The notes below the pieces were generated by a model. The model saw only the letters and a list, made by a program, of their open reading frames with translations. It did not search any database and had not been told where the DNA came from. A stretch of DNA of 48,861 bases. Source: a virus. A program made the position numbers and the translations under genes. Below are positions 1 through 8,041 of the stretch, in pieces (position 1 is the first letter of the stretch; each line of letters begins with the position of its first letter). The stretch spans positions 1-48,861 of the IMG/VR virus record IMGVR_UViG_3300042908_000237; one strand, written 5' to 3'.

Positions 1-351
1 ACCAGTAAGAATCGTATCTGCATTGTGAACAAACGTAGGCAACATCATGTGTTCAATTTGTGTCATGCCTATTGCTGCTGTATGTGCTTGACCTTTTGTG
101 TCGCCAATATAAAGAATGTTTTCACCATTCAAACCTAAAGGTTGAATTGCTTCAATTAGTTGATTGCTGAAATATTTGTCTCTGTTATTTGCTACAAGAA
201 CAGTTTGTCGTGTTGGTCCTAGATTTTTTAGAATTTCATGAATGATAGTTGTGCCGTTCCAAGGCAGCAGATACTTTGGAATATCAAAGCCAACATCATG
301 AAAGCGGGTGTTATAACCCGCCATGCAAATAATAAGATTTACTTCAGCCAT
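1..351 (-). CDS. Sugar-phosphate nucleotidyltransferase, N-terminal part (runs off the window edge)
   Basis: Seen by translating the minus strand from the ATG at 351; the frame stays open for 117 codons to base 1, so the gene is cut by the window. The N-terminus reads MAEVNLIICMAGYNTRF and then a PKYLLPWNG segment. This matches the start of GT-A-fold nucleotidyltransferases that join a sugar 1-phosphate to a nucleotide (glycine-rich loop ending in TRF, then the PK motif). It overlaps the end of the upstream gene by 13 nt, so it is translationally coupled to a glycosyltransferase-like gene. The family is clear; sugar and nucleotide cannot be told from this fragment. It may provide an activated sugar for the neighbouring glycan genes. 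Confidence 0.75.
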   Translation of the reverse strand, partial: MAEVNLIICMAGYNTRFHDVGFDIPKYLLPWNGTTIIHEILKNLGPTRQTVLVANNRDKYFSNQLIEAIQPLGLNGENILYIGDTKGQAHTAAIGMTQIEHMMLPTFVHNADTILTG

Positions 352-1052
352 TCTTCCATATCATTTCGTAAAAGGGAATGCCATGTGCTGTTGTATTCAC
401 CAGGTGAAAATGGATGATTTACATCACAGTAAACAAGATTTTCACCAACAAGTCCATGTCTCTTCCAGTTAGCACTCATAAAATCTTCCATCATGTATTG
501 TACACCAGAATCATAGAACTCGTCAATATGATTATAGGCATCTGCATACTTGTCCATATTTTCTGATGATGAGAACGCAAATTGGTCATTACCAAAATCA
601 CGATTGGGTGTCATACGACAATTCGGAATGTGTAACTTGCTGTTATCAAGTTCTCCAAATGGTATACGAACATTGATTGCAAAGTCAAAACGTGACCGAA
701 TAACCCAATCAAACTTCATGTTATGATATTCTTCGTACTCACGCTTTGTTCGCATACACTCTTTGATTGCATACAATTGTGCAAATGTTGACATACGACC
801 ATCTTTTACTTTCCAGTTTGGTGATGGTGGCGGTGTGTTTGTATACTTTGACAAATCAACTGTAGGATTTGGTGATGTAATGAAACTGTGTGCATTATAC
901 TTTGCAGAAATTTCTTGCATCTGTTCACCAGGCATTTCCCATGAGTGTAGAAACACAGTTACATCATTGTCTCTGATAATGTTTTCGTAGTGATATGCAT
1001 GACCTTTTTCCCACATACGTGGTTGGCCCGAAATACACAGTGCTATTTTCAT
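339..1052 (-). CDS. Putative glycosyltransferase-like protein
   Basis: 237 aa. It begins with MKIALCISGQPR and has a central WVIRSRFDF segment. I associate this combination (a beta strand ending in SGQPR, then an R-R-D block) with uncharacterised, glycosyltransferase-like proteins of phages and polysaccharide loci. No signal peptide or membrane segment is visible, so it should be cytosolic. It overlaps the methyltransferase upstream by 4 nt and the nucleotidyltransferase downstream by 13 nt, so these are probably one operon. Assignment rests on the N-terminal motif and context; donor and acceptor are unknown. Confidence 0.5.
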   Translation of the reverse strand: MKIALCISGQPRMWEKGHAYHYENIIRDNDVTVFLHSWEMPGEQMQEISAKYNAHSFITSPNPTVDLSKYTNTPPPSPNWKVKDGRMSTFAQLYAIKECMRTKREYEEYHNMKFDWVIRSRFDFAINVRIPFGELDNSKLHIPNCRMTPNRDFGNDQFAFSSSENMDKYADAYNHIDEFYDSGVQYMMEDFMSANWKRHGLVGENLVYCDVNHPFSPGEYNSTWHSLLRNDMEEWLK

Positions 1053-1729
1053 AGTTCTCTTCCTACGTTTGCTTTGTTGTCTGTTACACCGAAAGGTTTC
1101 AAATGTTCTTTCTCCATAACAACCATTGAGTTGTAGAATGCAACTGAATAAAGATTGTTATATGTGTTCAGCACATTCCCATCGATTGGTGTACCTTGAA
1201 AGTGTTGTTGATTGAGAATATCAGTTACACGTTTTGAATGCTCTGTAAATGTACCCGCACCACGGAATACGCCACCCCACGGCTGAGGCCAGTAACTAGT
1301 GTGAGTATCTTCACAAACAAATACGCCACCTTCTTTGATGTGTGGAAATACTTTGTTCAATGTTGTAATTTGATGATTCATTACATGTGAGCCATCATCA
1401 ATGACAATATCAAACTTGTTTTGTGTTTTCAGAAATTCATCCCAGAATGCAGGATCACTTTGGTCACCCATCACAATTTTGACATCACCAGTGTATTCAT
1501 ACTTCAAACAATCTTCATTGATATCAAGACCAACAACTGATGTGCCAGGTCCAAAGTATTTCAACCACAGTTCGATTGAACCACCACCAAGAATACCAAT
1601 TTCTAAGATGCGTGGTGCTTTACCAACAAACTTTTTTAGATGTCTTTCATATACATCAAAGTAGCCTGACCACTTGGTAGATGGTTTATCTAATTCCCAA
1701 AATAATTCTTTGATTCTATTTGTCGTCAT
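1049..1729 (-). CDS. Class I SAM-dependent methyltransferase (TylF/MycE/CmcI-like)
   Basis: 226 aa from the ATG at 1729, chosen because a GAGG Shine-Dalgarno lies 6 nt ahead; an in-frame TTG at 1741 is less likely. The SAM-binding motif ILEIGILGGGS is near residue 43, an acidic VGLDIN follows motif I, and DIVIDDGSH sits near residue 110. The DDGSH signature is typical of the metal-dependent macrocin/mycinamicin O-methyltransferase and cephalosporin-hydroxylase-like group, which often methylates sugars. Between two glycosyltransferase-like genes, the likely job is O-methylation of a sugar residue. The family is well supported; the substrate is inferred. Confidence 0.75.
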   Translation of the reverse strand: MTTNRIKELFWELDKPSTKWSGYFDVYERHLKKFVGKAPRILEIGILGGGSIELWLKYFGPGTSVVGLDINEDCLKYEYTGDVKIVMGDQSDPAFWDEFLKTQNKFDIVIDDGSHVMNHQITTLNKVFPHIKEGGVFVCEDTHTSYWPQPWGGVFRGAGTFTEHSKRVTDILNQQHFQGTPIDGNVLNTYNNLYSVAFYNSMVVMEKEHLKPFGVTDNKANVGREL

Positions 1730-2558
1730 ATTTTGCCTCAATCACTTTTCGCCATTCTGGTACACGATCATACTGATGAACTATAGTATACTCTATTCCT
1801 TCTGAAGTTACAACTTTATCACCCTCTAATTTCGGTGATGGTTCAAGTAAATGCGGTCTAAATGATTCAATCTTACTTGGATCGGCAGTTGTGCCTAGCT
1901 GACATGCCCAACCAGATTCTGAATTCGTATACTGACTTGTTTTCAGATATGGATGTCTTGAAATAAGGAAGTTGAAAACTGCTTGATCAACGATTGGTAT
2001 TGGACGATTGATTGAGTTGACAAACAAATTCAACAACAAATCTTTCATTGCGTATGCACGACCAGCAAGAACACCTACATTGAAAATCGTGTTATTCTTG
2101 AAGTCATCATAAATTCCTTGACCAAAACATTGTGTGAGATTTTCTTTACCCCATGGTTCATCTTTATATTTCATACTCTCAGAAGCAAACACCAAATCTT
2201 CTGAGTCTGATAAATTCTCTTCTAGCCACTTAGATGGATTCTTTTGAAAGATTACATCTTTTACATCAGTGGTAATTGCAAATCTGTATTCGTTGGATTT
2301 GAGTAATTTGTAAATGTGGACAAAACGTTCAACATGTACCATCAAATGAGATTGATATGTGAGGTTACCTTCACCATCTTGATTGAATGCTATGATTGAG
2401 AAGCCTGCGTCACTTACTTTCTGTACAGTGTTTTTGTCGCAGTTCATGAGAATCAGAACTTTATCACCCTCAAAGCCTGATTGATTGATTGAATTTACCC
2501 AGTATTTCAAAGTTGACCAAGTGTAATTGGTCGCACAGCCTACGATCACGTCCTTCAT
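1716..2558 (-). CDS. Putative glycosyltransferase (GT-A-like)
   Basis: 280 aa, ATG preceded by GGAG at 2573-2565. Visible features are an N-terminal strand (MKDVIVGCATNYTW), a TTDVKDVIFQKNP segment near residue 95 that looks like the acidic DxD-type metal/nucleotide site, and a later VDQAVFNFLI block. This arrangement is common in glycosyltransferases that use a nucleotide sugar. It overlaps the O-methyltransferase by 14 nt. No membrane segment is seen. The glycosyltransferase class is moderately supported; a specific GT family is not claimed. Confidence 0.6.
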   Translation of the reverse strand: MKDVIVGCATNYTWSTLKYWVNSINQSGFEGDKVLILMNCDKNTVQKVSDAGFSIIAFNQDGEGNLTYQSHLMVHVERFVHIYKLLKSNEYRFAITTDVKDVIFQKNPSKWLEENLSDSEDLVFASESMKYKDEPWGKENLTQCFGQGIYDDFKNNTIFNVGVLAGRAYAMKDLLLNLFVNSINRPIPIVDQAVFNFLISRHPYLKTSQYTNSESGWACQLGTTADPSKIESFRPHLLEPSPKLEGDKVVTSEGIEYTIVHQYDRVPEWRKVIEAKYDDK

Positions 2559-2573
2559 AATATCTCCAATGAT

Positions 2574-2759
2574 TTATTTTCTGTCTGTCAAATTCCAGTT
2601 AGTTGTAAATTTTCTATATTGTTGCTTGCTCTGACCTGGTGTGTCATCAACATATTTAGCAGTCGATTCTGGTCGACCCCATTCACCTGCACCAGCTTGT
2701 GAGACAAACTCTTGTGGTTGAGTCTTATCTACCTTTAGAAAATCTTTGAATGTTTTCAT
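2574..2759 (-). CDS. Small hypothetical protein (61 aa)
   Basis: The start at 2759 is favoured over an upstream in-frame codon because its ATG overlaps the TGA of the Fe-S carrier gene as ATGA, a sign of translational coupling. The product begins MKTFKDFLK and is rich in Gln, Ser, Thr and charged residues, with no membrane segment or recognisable motif. No function is suggested beyond co-expression with the neighbours. Confidence 0.6.
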   Translation of the reverse strand: MKTFKDFLKVDKTQPQEFVSQAGAGEWGRPESTAKYVDDTPGQSKQQYRKFTTNWNLTDRK

Positions 2760-3079
2760 ATCGTGAATGATGAACCACAACCACAAGTTGCAGTTACGTT
2801 AGGATTTTTGATTGTAAATGATGCGCCCATCAAATCTTCTTTATAATCGACTTCCGCTTCTCTCATGTATTGCATACTCATGCTGTCTACTACAACACCA
2901 ATGCCATCTTTTTCAAATGTAAAATCATCGTCTGCTGGTGGCAATTCTTCAAGTGTAAAGCCATATTGAAAGCCAGAACAACCACCACCCTGAACGAACA
3001 CACGCAGTTTCAGTGATGAATCTTCTTCATCAATAATCGATTTGATTTTCTTTGCTGCTGAATCAGATATGGTAATCAT
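2756..3079 (-). CDS. A-type iron-sulfur cluster carrier (IscA/ErpA-like)
   Basis: 107 aa, the usual length of A-type carriers. The three cluster-binding cysteines are present in the family arrangement: Cys34 in GGGCSGFQY and Cys99/Cys101 in the C-terminal CGCGSSF. Such proteins hold and hand over [2Fe-2S] or [4Fe-4S] clusters to apo-enzymes in the cytosol. The downstream gene starts with an ATGA overlap; the upstream gene ends 1 nt before this start. Phage clients could include the radical SAM enzyme encoded at 32951-34471, which is an inference. The family call is firm; the choice between IscA, ErpA and SufA is not possible here. Confidence 0.92.
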   Translation of the reverse strand: MITISDSAAKKIKSIIDEEDSSLKLRVFVQGGGCSGFQYGFTLEELPPADDDFTFEKDGIGVVVDSMSMQYMREAEVDYKEDLMGASFTIKNPNVTATCGCGSSFTI

Positions 3080-3352
3080 TTAGCCTCTTGTCAATGTCAG
3101 AATTTTTTGCATCTGTTTCTCAATAGCAGGACCACGATTTGGCCAATGAATGTATGGTTGATTTGCGGTCTTGTAAAGATTCGTCAAAAATGGCATGATG
3201 ATCTTTTCAACTTGCTGTAGTCTTGCTTTGTATTCTTCAACAGTTTCATCTTTCTCTGCAATGACTGCTTGATACTCAACTTCATCTACGGTAGAAAATC
3301 CAAAATCACTATCACCGTATTCTGCCATAATTTTATTGATATCGTATTCCAT
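3080..3352 (-). CDS. Hypothetical protein (90 aa)
   Basis: The start at 3352 is chosen because its ATG overlaps the preceding TAA by one base (TAATG). The product (MEYDINKIM...) is mostly helical and rich in Glu, Lys and Gln, with an HWPNRGP segment near residue 70 ahead of a short C-terminal helix. No catalytic motif or membrane segment is seen. It lies between the ligase-like gene and the Fe-S carrier gene. I do not recognise its function. Confidence 0.6.
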   Translation of the reverse strand: MEYDINKIMAEYGDSDFGFSTVDEVEYQAVIAEKDETVEEYKARLQQVEKIIMPFLTNLYKTANQPYIHWPNRGPAIEKQMQKILTLTRG

Positions 3353-4575
3353 TATTTGTCCCATGCCTTTTGTGCGTTGAAATTTTGTCTGCTGAACTCA
3401 AGTCTGTCTACCAACTTCAGTGCTTTGCCTAAGTGGTCAACTGCTACGAATCCCTCTGGTGCAGTAATACGGAAGCCATCGTCTGTACGAACAAATGTAC
3501 CAATGCTCTTGATCGTTTCTAACTTACGAATGATCATCAGTTTGGCATCAACAATCAAATTCATCAAATCGAATATCAGCTTCAATTGAATGGCATTTGA
3601 ACGGTAGAAACGCATGACTTCATTTTTTTCTTTGATACGTTTTTGTTTTGTTTCTTCTTTCTTGGCTGCAAGAATCTCTTTGTTCAGTTTTGCTTCAACC
3701 CAATTCAACAACTCTTGTGTGTGAATTCTTGTATCAGCAATCTTTTTGCCTTCACGAACTTTTGTATTATTGAATGTTTTGATTTGTGTTAGAAAAACTT
3801 CTGATGCAGCAATACGATTCAATGTCAGTGCTGGTATTGTATTGAACAAACGACCAGCATTAGAAAGAATTGATGTGATAGCGGCAGTTTCTTCTTGTGT
3901 GAATGTTGCTGAACCAGATGCGTCAGTAAATGAAGCATCACGGAACCAAACATCTTTTGTTGTTTTCAAATGACCAATATCAATGTTGAATGACGCTTTC
4001 ATTGTCTCTAATGATTTACCGGAATAGGATGTATGAAACACTACACCAATCTGTGCAGCAAGCATTGTCTGTGCCAGTTTTGATTTTGTTGGCACAGCAT
4101 ACACAATTGTGTTTGGCTGAAATGTGATATACTCTTCACCATCAATCGTTTCTTTTGAGATGTCATCTTTTGAGAACATCATATCACCTTGCAACACACC
4201 TTTGATGCCTAACTTAGGCAAGTATGCAAGTGCAAGTTTAAGTTTTTGATTGAGTCCTTCGCCGGGATGATTCTCATCAATATCTTTATCAGTATAATTC
4301 AACTTTGCATTTTTTGCAAATACTGATTTTGTACCAACAAAAAATTCACCGTTCTCTGGATTTGTACCAGCAAAGATAGCAGGTGCGCCATCCCACTTTG
4401 TTGTTACATTGATTTTGCTGCCAGTATGACCAGCAAGCATATTACGCAAAGAACGTAGAAACTCTATTGCTTCACGTGCGCCAGACACCCCACCGTTCAA
4501 TACATTATCTTCCAAATGCTCCAAATGCACGTTCTTACCTTCTTTACTTTCTTTTATAAATTCTGTGAATTTCAT
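3352..4575 (-). CDS. DUF6267-type protein with ligase-like KWDG motif
   Basis: 407 aa. Residues 60-63 read KWDG inside TTKWDGAPAIF, closely resembling motif I (KxDG) of ATP-dependent DNA/RNA ligases and capping nucleotidyltransferases, where the Lys takes the AMP or GMP. Downstream are an EFFVGTKSVF strand near residue 80 and GVLQGDMMF near 126-134, which resemble the later strands of that fold (motifs IIIa and IV). A clear C-terminal motif V (KxK) is not seen. The C-terminal third is helical with a Lys/Glu-rich stretch. It shares an ATGA overlap with the nuclease gene upstream. I recall this family from marine T4-like phages as DUF6267; nucleotidyltransferase activity is an inference. Confidence 0.6.
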   Translation of the reverse strand: MKFTEFIKESKEGKNVHLEHLEDNVLNGGVSGAREAIEFLRSLRNMLAGHTGSKINVTTKWDGAPAIFAGTNPENGEFFVGTKSVFAKNAKLNYTDKDIDENHPGEGLNQKLKLALAYLPKLGIKGVLQGDMMFSKDDISKETIDGEEYITFQPNTIVYAVPTKSKLAQTMLAAQIGVVFHTSYSGKSLETMKASFNIDIGHLKTTKDVWFRDASFTDASGSATFTQEETAAITSILSNAGRLFNTIPALTLNRIAASEVFLTQIKTFNNTKVREGKKIADTRIHTQELLNWVEAKLNKEILAAKKEETKQKRIKEKNEVMRFYRSNAIQLKLIFDLMNLIVDAKLMIIRKLETIKSIGTFVRTDDGFRITAPEGFVAVDHLGKALKLVDRLEFSRQNFNAQKAWDK

Positions 4576-5300
4576 GCTGAAATACTTAGAAATGGGTTAG
4601 ATTTTTTTGTTCCTGGTGCAACTGAAAATTTGCTGTTCGGCATTTTTTTGATTTTGATTTCGGCTTGAACTTCATAAAATTCAGAACGTGTAGCAACACG
4701 AACTTTGAAATCACCACTACCCGACAGAACAGGAACACCTTTTATCTTTAGAGGATTCTTTTTTGATATCATATAAAAATCATCACCTGCTTGCATGTAA
4801 TATGCTGGTTCTGCTTTACCTATTGTGTAGTGTTCAGTGACAACATCACCTAAGTTATAGTTTTCTTCATTTGCAATATAACGATTGATTCCAGGTTGAT
4901 CAAAGAATGCTTTCATGACATGTAACGGAACAGCACCCTCTTCTTTTAGACCACTTTTTGTAGTGGGTATCTTGATCATTTTTTCAGGAATGCCAGAAAA
5001 CTTAGCAATATCTTTGATAAACTTTTTTGCTTGTGCCGAACGATTCAATATGTCAACAGTATATTTTGCGGCAGGAGTCTTGTATGTTGTATGCCATTTT
5101 CCCTTTTCATAGAAAACACGTGGATTAGATAAGTTGTCTGTATGAGACATCTTCACTTCAATCCAGATTTTCATCTTATTGTATTCCATCAGTACATCAG
5201 AATACTCTGTGCTTACCTTTGGTCTTTTTGCTGTGATTCCAGGAATTTTGTTGATATTCTTGGCTACATCATTTTCAAACTTATCTGAAGCCGCACTCAT
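4572..5300 (-). CDS. PD-(D/E)XK-type nuclease
   Basis: 242 aa with AAGGAG ahead of the ATG. Near the N-terminus, YSDVLMEY carries Asp35, and IWIEVKMSH carries Glu48-Val-Lys50. The D-x12-ExK spacing, with a preceding helix containing Glu9, fits the metal-binding core of the PD-(D/E)XK endonuclease fold. The rest is unrecognised. A TATAAATA late-promoter element lies 28 nt upstream, so this gene and the ligase-like gene coupled to it may be expressed late. Nuclease family is likely from the motif; target (DNA junctions, host DNA, nicks) is unknown. Confidence 0.65.
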   Translation of the reverse strand: MSAASDKFENDVAKNINKIPGITAKRPKVSTEYSDVLMEYNKMKIWIEVKMSHTDNLSNPRVFYEKGKWHTTYKTPAAKYTVDILNRSAQAKKFIKDIAKFSGIPEKMIKIPTTKSGLKEEGAVPLHVMKAFFDQPGINRYIANEENYNLGDVVTEHYTIGKAEPAYYMQAGDDFYMISKKNPLKIKGVPVLSGSGDFKVRVATRSEFYEVQAEIKIKKMPNSKFSVAPGTKKSNPFLSISA

Positions 5301-5327
5301 TGAATACTCCTTTTGACGTTATTAGAG

Positions 5328-5335
5328 TATTTATA
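5328..5335 (-). promoter_or_regulatory. Late promoter element TATAAATA
   Basis: The minus strand reads TATAAATA exactly, matching the T4 late promoter recognised by gp55 with gp45 and gp33. It overlaps the gp41 stop codon and lies 28 nt before the ATG of the PD-(D/E)XK gene, leaving room for a short leader with the AAGGAG ribosome site. Confidence 0.7.
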
Positions 5336-6731
5336 CTTTGAAGCCTCCGAACTTGTTGCCAGAAGTTCTCTCACGATCACCGAATGTATTGAGTGGTTTA
5401 TCATCTACTTGACCAGAATCTACCAAGTCATCTTGAGCTGCCTGTTCAACATCATACAGTTTCATCTTGGCTCTGTCAATACCGATGACAAATCGTTTGT
5501 AGTATGTCGGATCATTGTATCGATTCTTGAGTTGCTTTATCATCAACTGATTCAATTGTTGCAACTCTTCGGTACTTATCAAAGCGAACATAAAGTCGGC
5601 TGTGGCTGGCAGACCGAACGATTCTGACGTATCTTCCAAGCCTGGATCCGAGCTGGTGAAGCCGCTTCTGGTCGTCTGAGTAGCTGAGACTATCGGAACA
5701 TCAAACTCGACGGCCAGACCCCTCAATTCTTCGGCAATCGCCTTGATATAAGAATAACTATTTACATTAGCACCAGGCTTGATTCTGGCGCTTGCACATA
5801 TATTCAAATAGTCAATAAAAATGATGTCAGGTTTGAAACTTTTCTTTAGTTGCAATTCATTCAACAAAGCACGGAAATGCAAGGCCGACGCCGCAGCAGT
5901 CGGATACTCTTTGATGATAAGTTTACCATGTGTGTTCACTTTCAGGGCAGAAAACTTACGATCATAGTCTTGCTTGCTGATTGAGTTCAGATCAGCAATA
6001 TCAATGTTCAACAGATTGGCATCAACACGTTCAGCGATTCGTTCTTCTGCCATCTCCATGGTGATGTACAAAACATTCAGACCTTGTGCCAAACAAGCAC
6101 CCGCAACGTGACACATGAACAAAGATTTACCAACGCCGGTGCCAGCAAGTGCAATGTTCAATGTTTTCTTTGGCAGACCACCTTTTGTAATCCTGTTGAA
6201 CAAATCAAGGTCGAAAGGAATCTTTGTCTCATGTCGATGATAGAAGTCATATCGAGAGTTCGCATCATCCATGTAATCATGACCGACAGATGAATCAAAT
6301 GAAACACCCAGAGCATCACTCAATAATTTTGGAATTGAACCCTTTTCTTCTTTGCTGTTTTTGTCATCAAGAATCTTGACTGATTGCATGATGGCATTAT
6401 ACAAAGCACGATCTTGACAGAATTTTTCTGTTTGATTGATGAGCCAATCAACGTCAGTTGGCTCTTCTTTCTCAGCATTGATTTCACGAATCATTTGAAC
6501 AGAGTCTTGAACCTGTTCTTCAGTGAGTTTCTTTGATTCTGTAAAATTGATTACAAGTGATTCGTAAGTAGGAAGATGTTTGTACTGATGAATGTGTTCG
6601 TTGATTTCATTGAACACAATTTTTTCTACATTGTCTGTGAAATATTCTGTCTTGATAAAAGGAAGTATCTTACGAGCATATTCTTCATTGAATATCAAGT
6701 TCTTCAAAATTGTTGTTTCTAGTCTTTTCAT
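5331..6731 (-). CDS. 41: Replicative DNA helicase (T4 gp41, DnaB family)
   Basis: 466 aa, close to T4 gp41 (about 475 aa). The N-terminal half is the helical DnaB-like domain; the RecA-like domain begins near residue 170 with Walker A AGTGVGKS at 196-203, then YITMEMAEERIAERVDAN (H1a-type) and the Walker B strand IIFIDYLNI. The hexamer unwinds the lagging-strand template 5' to 3' ahead of the gp43 polymerase and carries the primase. The start overlaps the previous small gene by 47 nt. No primase gene (gp61) is in this window. Confidence 0.95.
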   Translation of the reverse strand: MKRLETTILKNLIFNEEYARKILPFIKTEYFTDNVEKIVFNEINEHIHQYKHLPTYESLVINFTESKKLTEEQVQDSVQMIREINAEKEEPTDVDWLINQTEKFCQDRALYNAIMQSVKILDDKNSKEEKGSIPKLLSDALGVSFDSSVGHDYMDDANSRYDFYHRHETKIPFDLDLFNRITKGGLPKKTLNIALAGTGVGKSLFMCHVAGACLAQGLNVLYITMEMAEERIAERVDANLLNIDIADLNSISKQDYDRKFSALKVNTHGKLIIKEYPTAAASALHFRALLNELQLKKSFKPDIIFIDYLNICASARIKPGANVNSYSYIKAIAEELRGLAVEFDVPIVSATQTTRSGFTSSDPGLEDTSESFGLPATADFMFALISTEELQQLNQLMIKQLKNRYNDPTYYKRFVIGIDRAKMKLYDVEQAAQDDLVDSGQVDDKPLNTFGDRERTSGNKFGGFKV

Positions 6732-7050
6732 TCTCTTGCTCAGTTAGTATTTCAGTTAGAATGTCACCTATCATTGTATGAAAATCCTCATCATTTTGCA
6801 AGTCTTGAGAGGTGAACTTTGAAGAATTGAGGATGGTGTATGAAAAAGACAATCGTGCAAACTCACCTTCTTCAATTACTTTTGCGGTGCCATAACGATA
6901 AATGACACCAGCATATTTTCCTCTAAGTATGCTGATGCCAACTATCTTATCTTCTTCGTCGGAGAGATACTGAAAATCTACATTATGCAGATACTTCAGT
7001 TTCTTCTTCGGCGTTATCTTGTCCCATAATGCTGCTATAAGTGATTTCAT
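6685..7050 (-). CDS. Hypothetical protein between uvsX and gp41
   Basis: 121 aa. It overlaps uvsX by 68 nt at its start and gp41 by 47 nt at its end, so about a third of the gene is read in two frames. The middle has a beta-rich segment (IVGISILRGKYAGVIYRYG) and the C-terminus is acidic and helical. No motif is recognised. The position between two core replication genes and the unbroken frame argue that it is real; a shorter start is possible, as the ribosome site ahead of 7050 (AGAAAG) is weak. Confidence 0.6.
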   Translation of the reverse strand: MKSLIAALWDKITPKKKLKYLHNVDFQYLSDEEDKIVGISILRGKYAGVIYRYGTAKVIEEGEFARLSFSYTILNSSKFTSQDLQNDEDFHTMIGDILTEILTEQENEKTRNNNFEELDIQ

Positions 7051-8041
7051 ATTTCTTTCTCACAAACTCTTTGAATCTTTCATCAGCAAGAATATCTTTC
7101 CAGAACTCTTCTGTTTGAGTATCAGCAAAGCGTTTCTTATCTAAAACTTCACCAGTTTCTTGATCGACTTTAGCATACCAACCATTGCTTGGCTTTGCTA
7201 CGAAATTGCCTTCGAGTGCAATATCCAATAGACCAGACCACTTGTTAATGCCACCGTCAAAGGATACAGTAACAGGTATTTTAGATTTTTCTCTGACATA
7301 TCTTGATTTTTCTACATTGATGATAAAGTTATAGCCGACAACCTCTGTGCCATCTTTGTCTTGTTGACGACCAAGAATCCAGATTGTGTCTGCTGAGTAA
7401 TAAGAACCTGTACCGCCACCAACAATGTCTTTAGGAAACATGCCAATCTCTTTGTATGTGTGATTGACAACAACCATTGGAATATCTTTGATTGTCAAAT
7501 GTGGTGTGACCATACGAAACAACGACTTCATCTGTTTTGCACGGCTCATATCAGCAACAGACTTGCCTTCGATTGAATCTTCGACTTCTTTCTTTGATGC
7601 TAAATTACCAATTGAATCAAGGACAATAATTACTTTATCATCTTTATCAATATTTTGCAACTGATTCATGATATCATGTTTCAATTGTTCAACATCAGTA
7701 ATTGGTGTGTGAAGAACACGTTCAGTATCAATACCAAATGCATCAAAGTATGATTGCGGTGTGCCGAACTCTGAATCATAAAACAAAACAACGGCATCTT
7801 CATATTTTTTCATATATGATTTTGCCATCAATAAAGCAAAGGCGGTTTTGAAATGTTTCGATGGTCCCGCAAACATCGTCAGTCCTGGTGTTAATCCACC
7901 ATCTAGATTACCTGATAGTGCCACATTAACGATAGGCACATCAGTTTGAATCATATCTTTATCTGTAAAGAATTTTGATTTAGAAAGTATCGATGTTTCT
8001 TTGATTGTCGATGCTTTCTTTAGTTTATCCATTACGCTCAT
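6983..8041 (-). CDS. uvsX: UvsX RecA-like recombinase
   Basis: 352 aa (T4 UvsX about 391). Walker A is GPSKHFKT at 59-66, the unusual Ser-Lys-rich P-loop shared with T4 UvsX, and Walker B is IIVLDSIGN near residue 140. A KEIGMFPKDIVGGGTG stretch matches the conserved DNA-binding loop 2 area. The acidic C-terminal tail (EEETEVS) fits RecA-type proteins. ATG 8041 has GGAG 6 nt ahead, which decides it over ATG 8032. It forms filaments on ssDNA for strand exchange and recombination-dependent replication with UvsY and UvsW, both in this window. Confidence 0.96.
   Translation of the reverse strand: MSVMDKLKKASTIKETSILSKSKFFTDKDMIQTDVPIVNVALSGNLDGGLTPGLTMFAGPSKHFKTAFALLMAKSYMKKYEDAVVLFYDSEFGTPQSYFDAFGIDTERVLHTPITDVEQLKHDIMNQLQNIDKDDKVIIVLDSIGNLASKKEVEDSIEGKSVADMSRAKQMKSLFRMVTPHLTIKDIPMVVVNHTYKEIGMFPKDIVGGGTGSYYSADTIWILGRQQDKDGTEVVGYNFIINVEKSRYVREKSKIPVTVSFDGGINKWSGLLDIALEGNFVAKPSNGWYAKVDQETGEVLDKKRFADTQTEEFWKDILADERFKEFVRKKYEITYSSIMGQDNAEEETEVSA

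Noticed and set aside
763-990. Plus-strand open frames throughout the window
   Set aside because: All lie opposite strong minus-strand genes, lack recognisable motifs and look like shadows.
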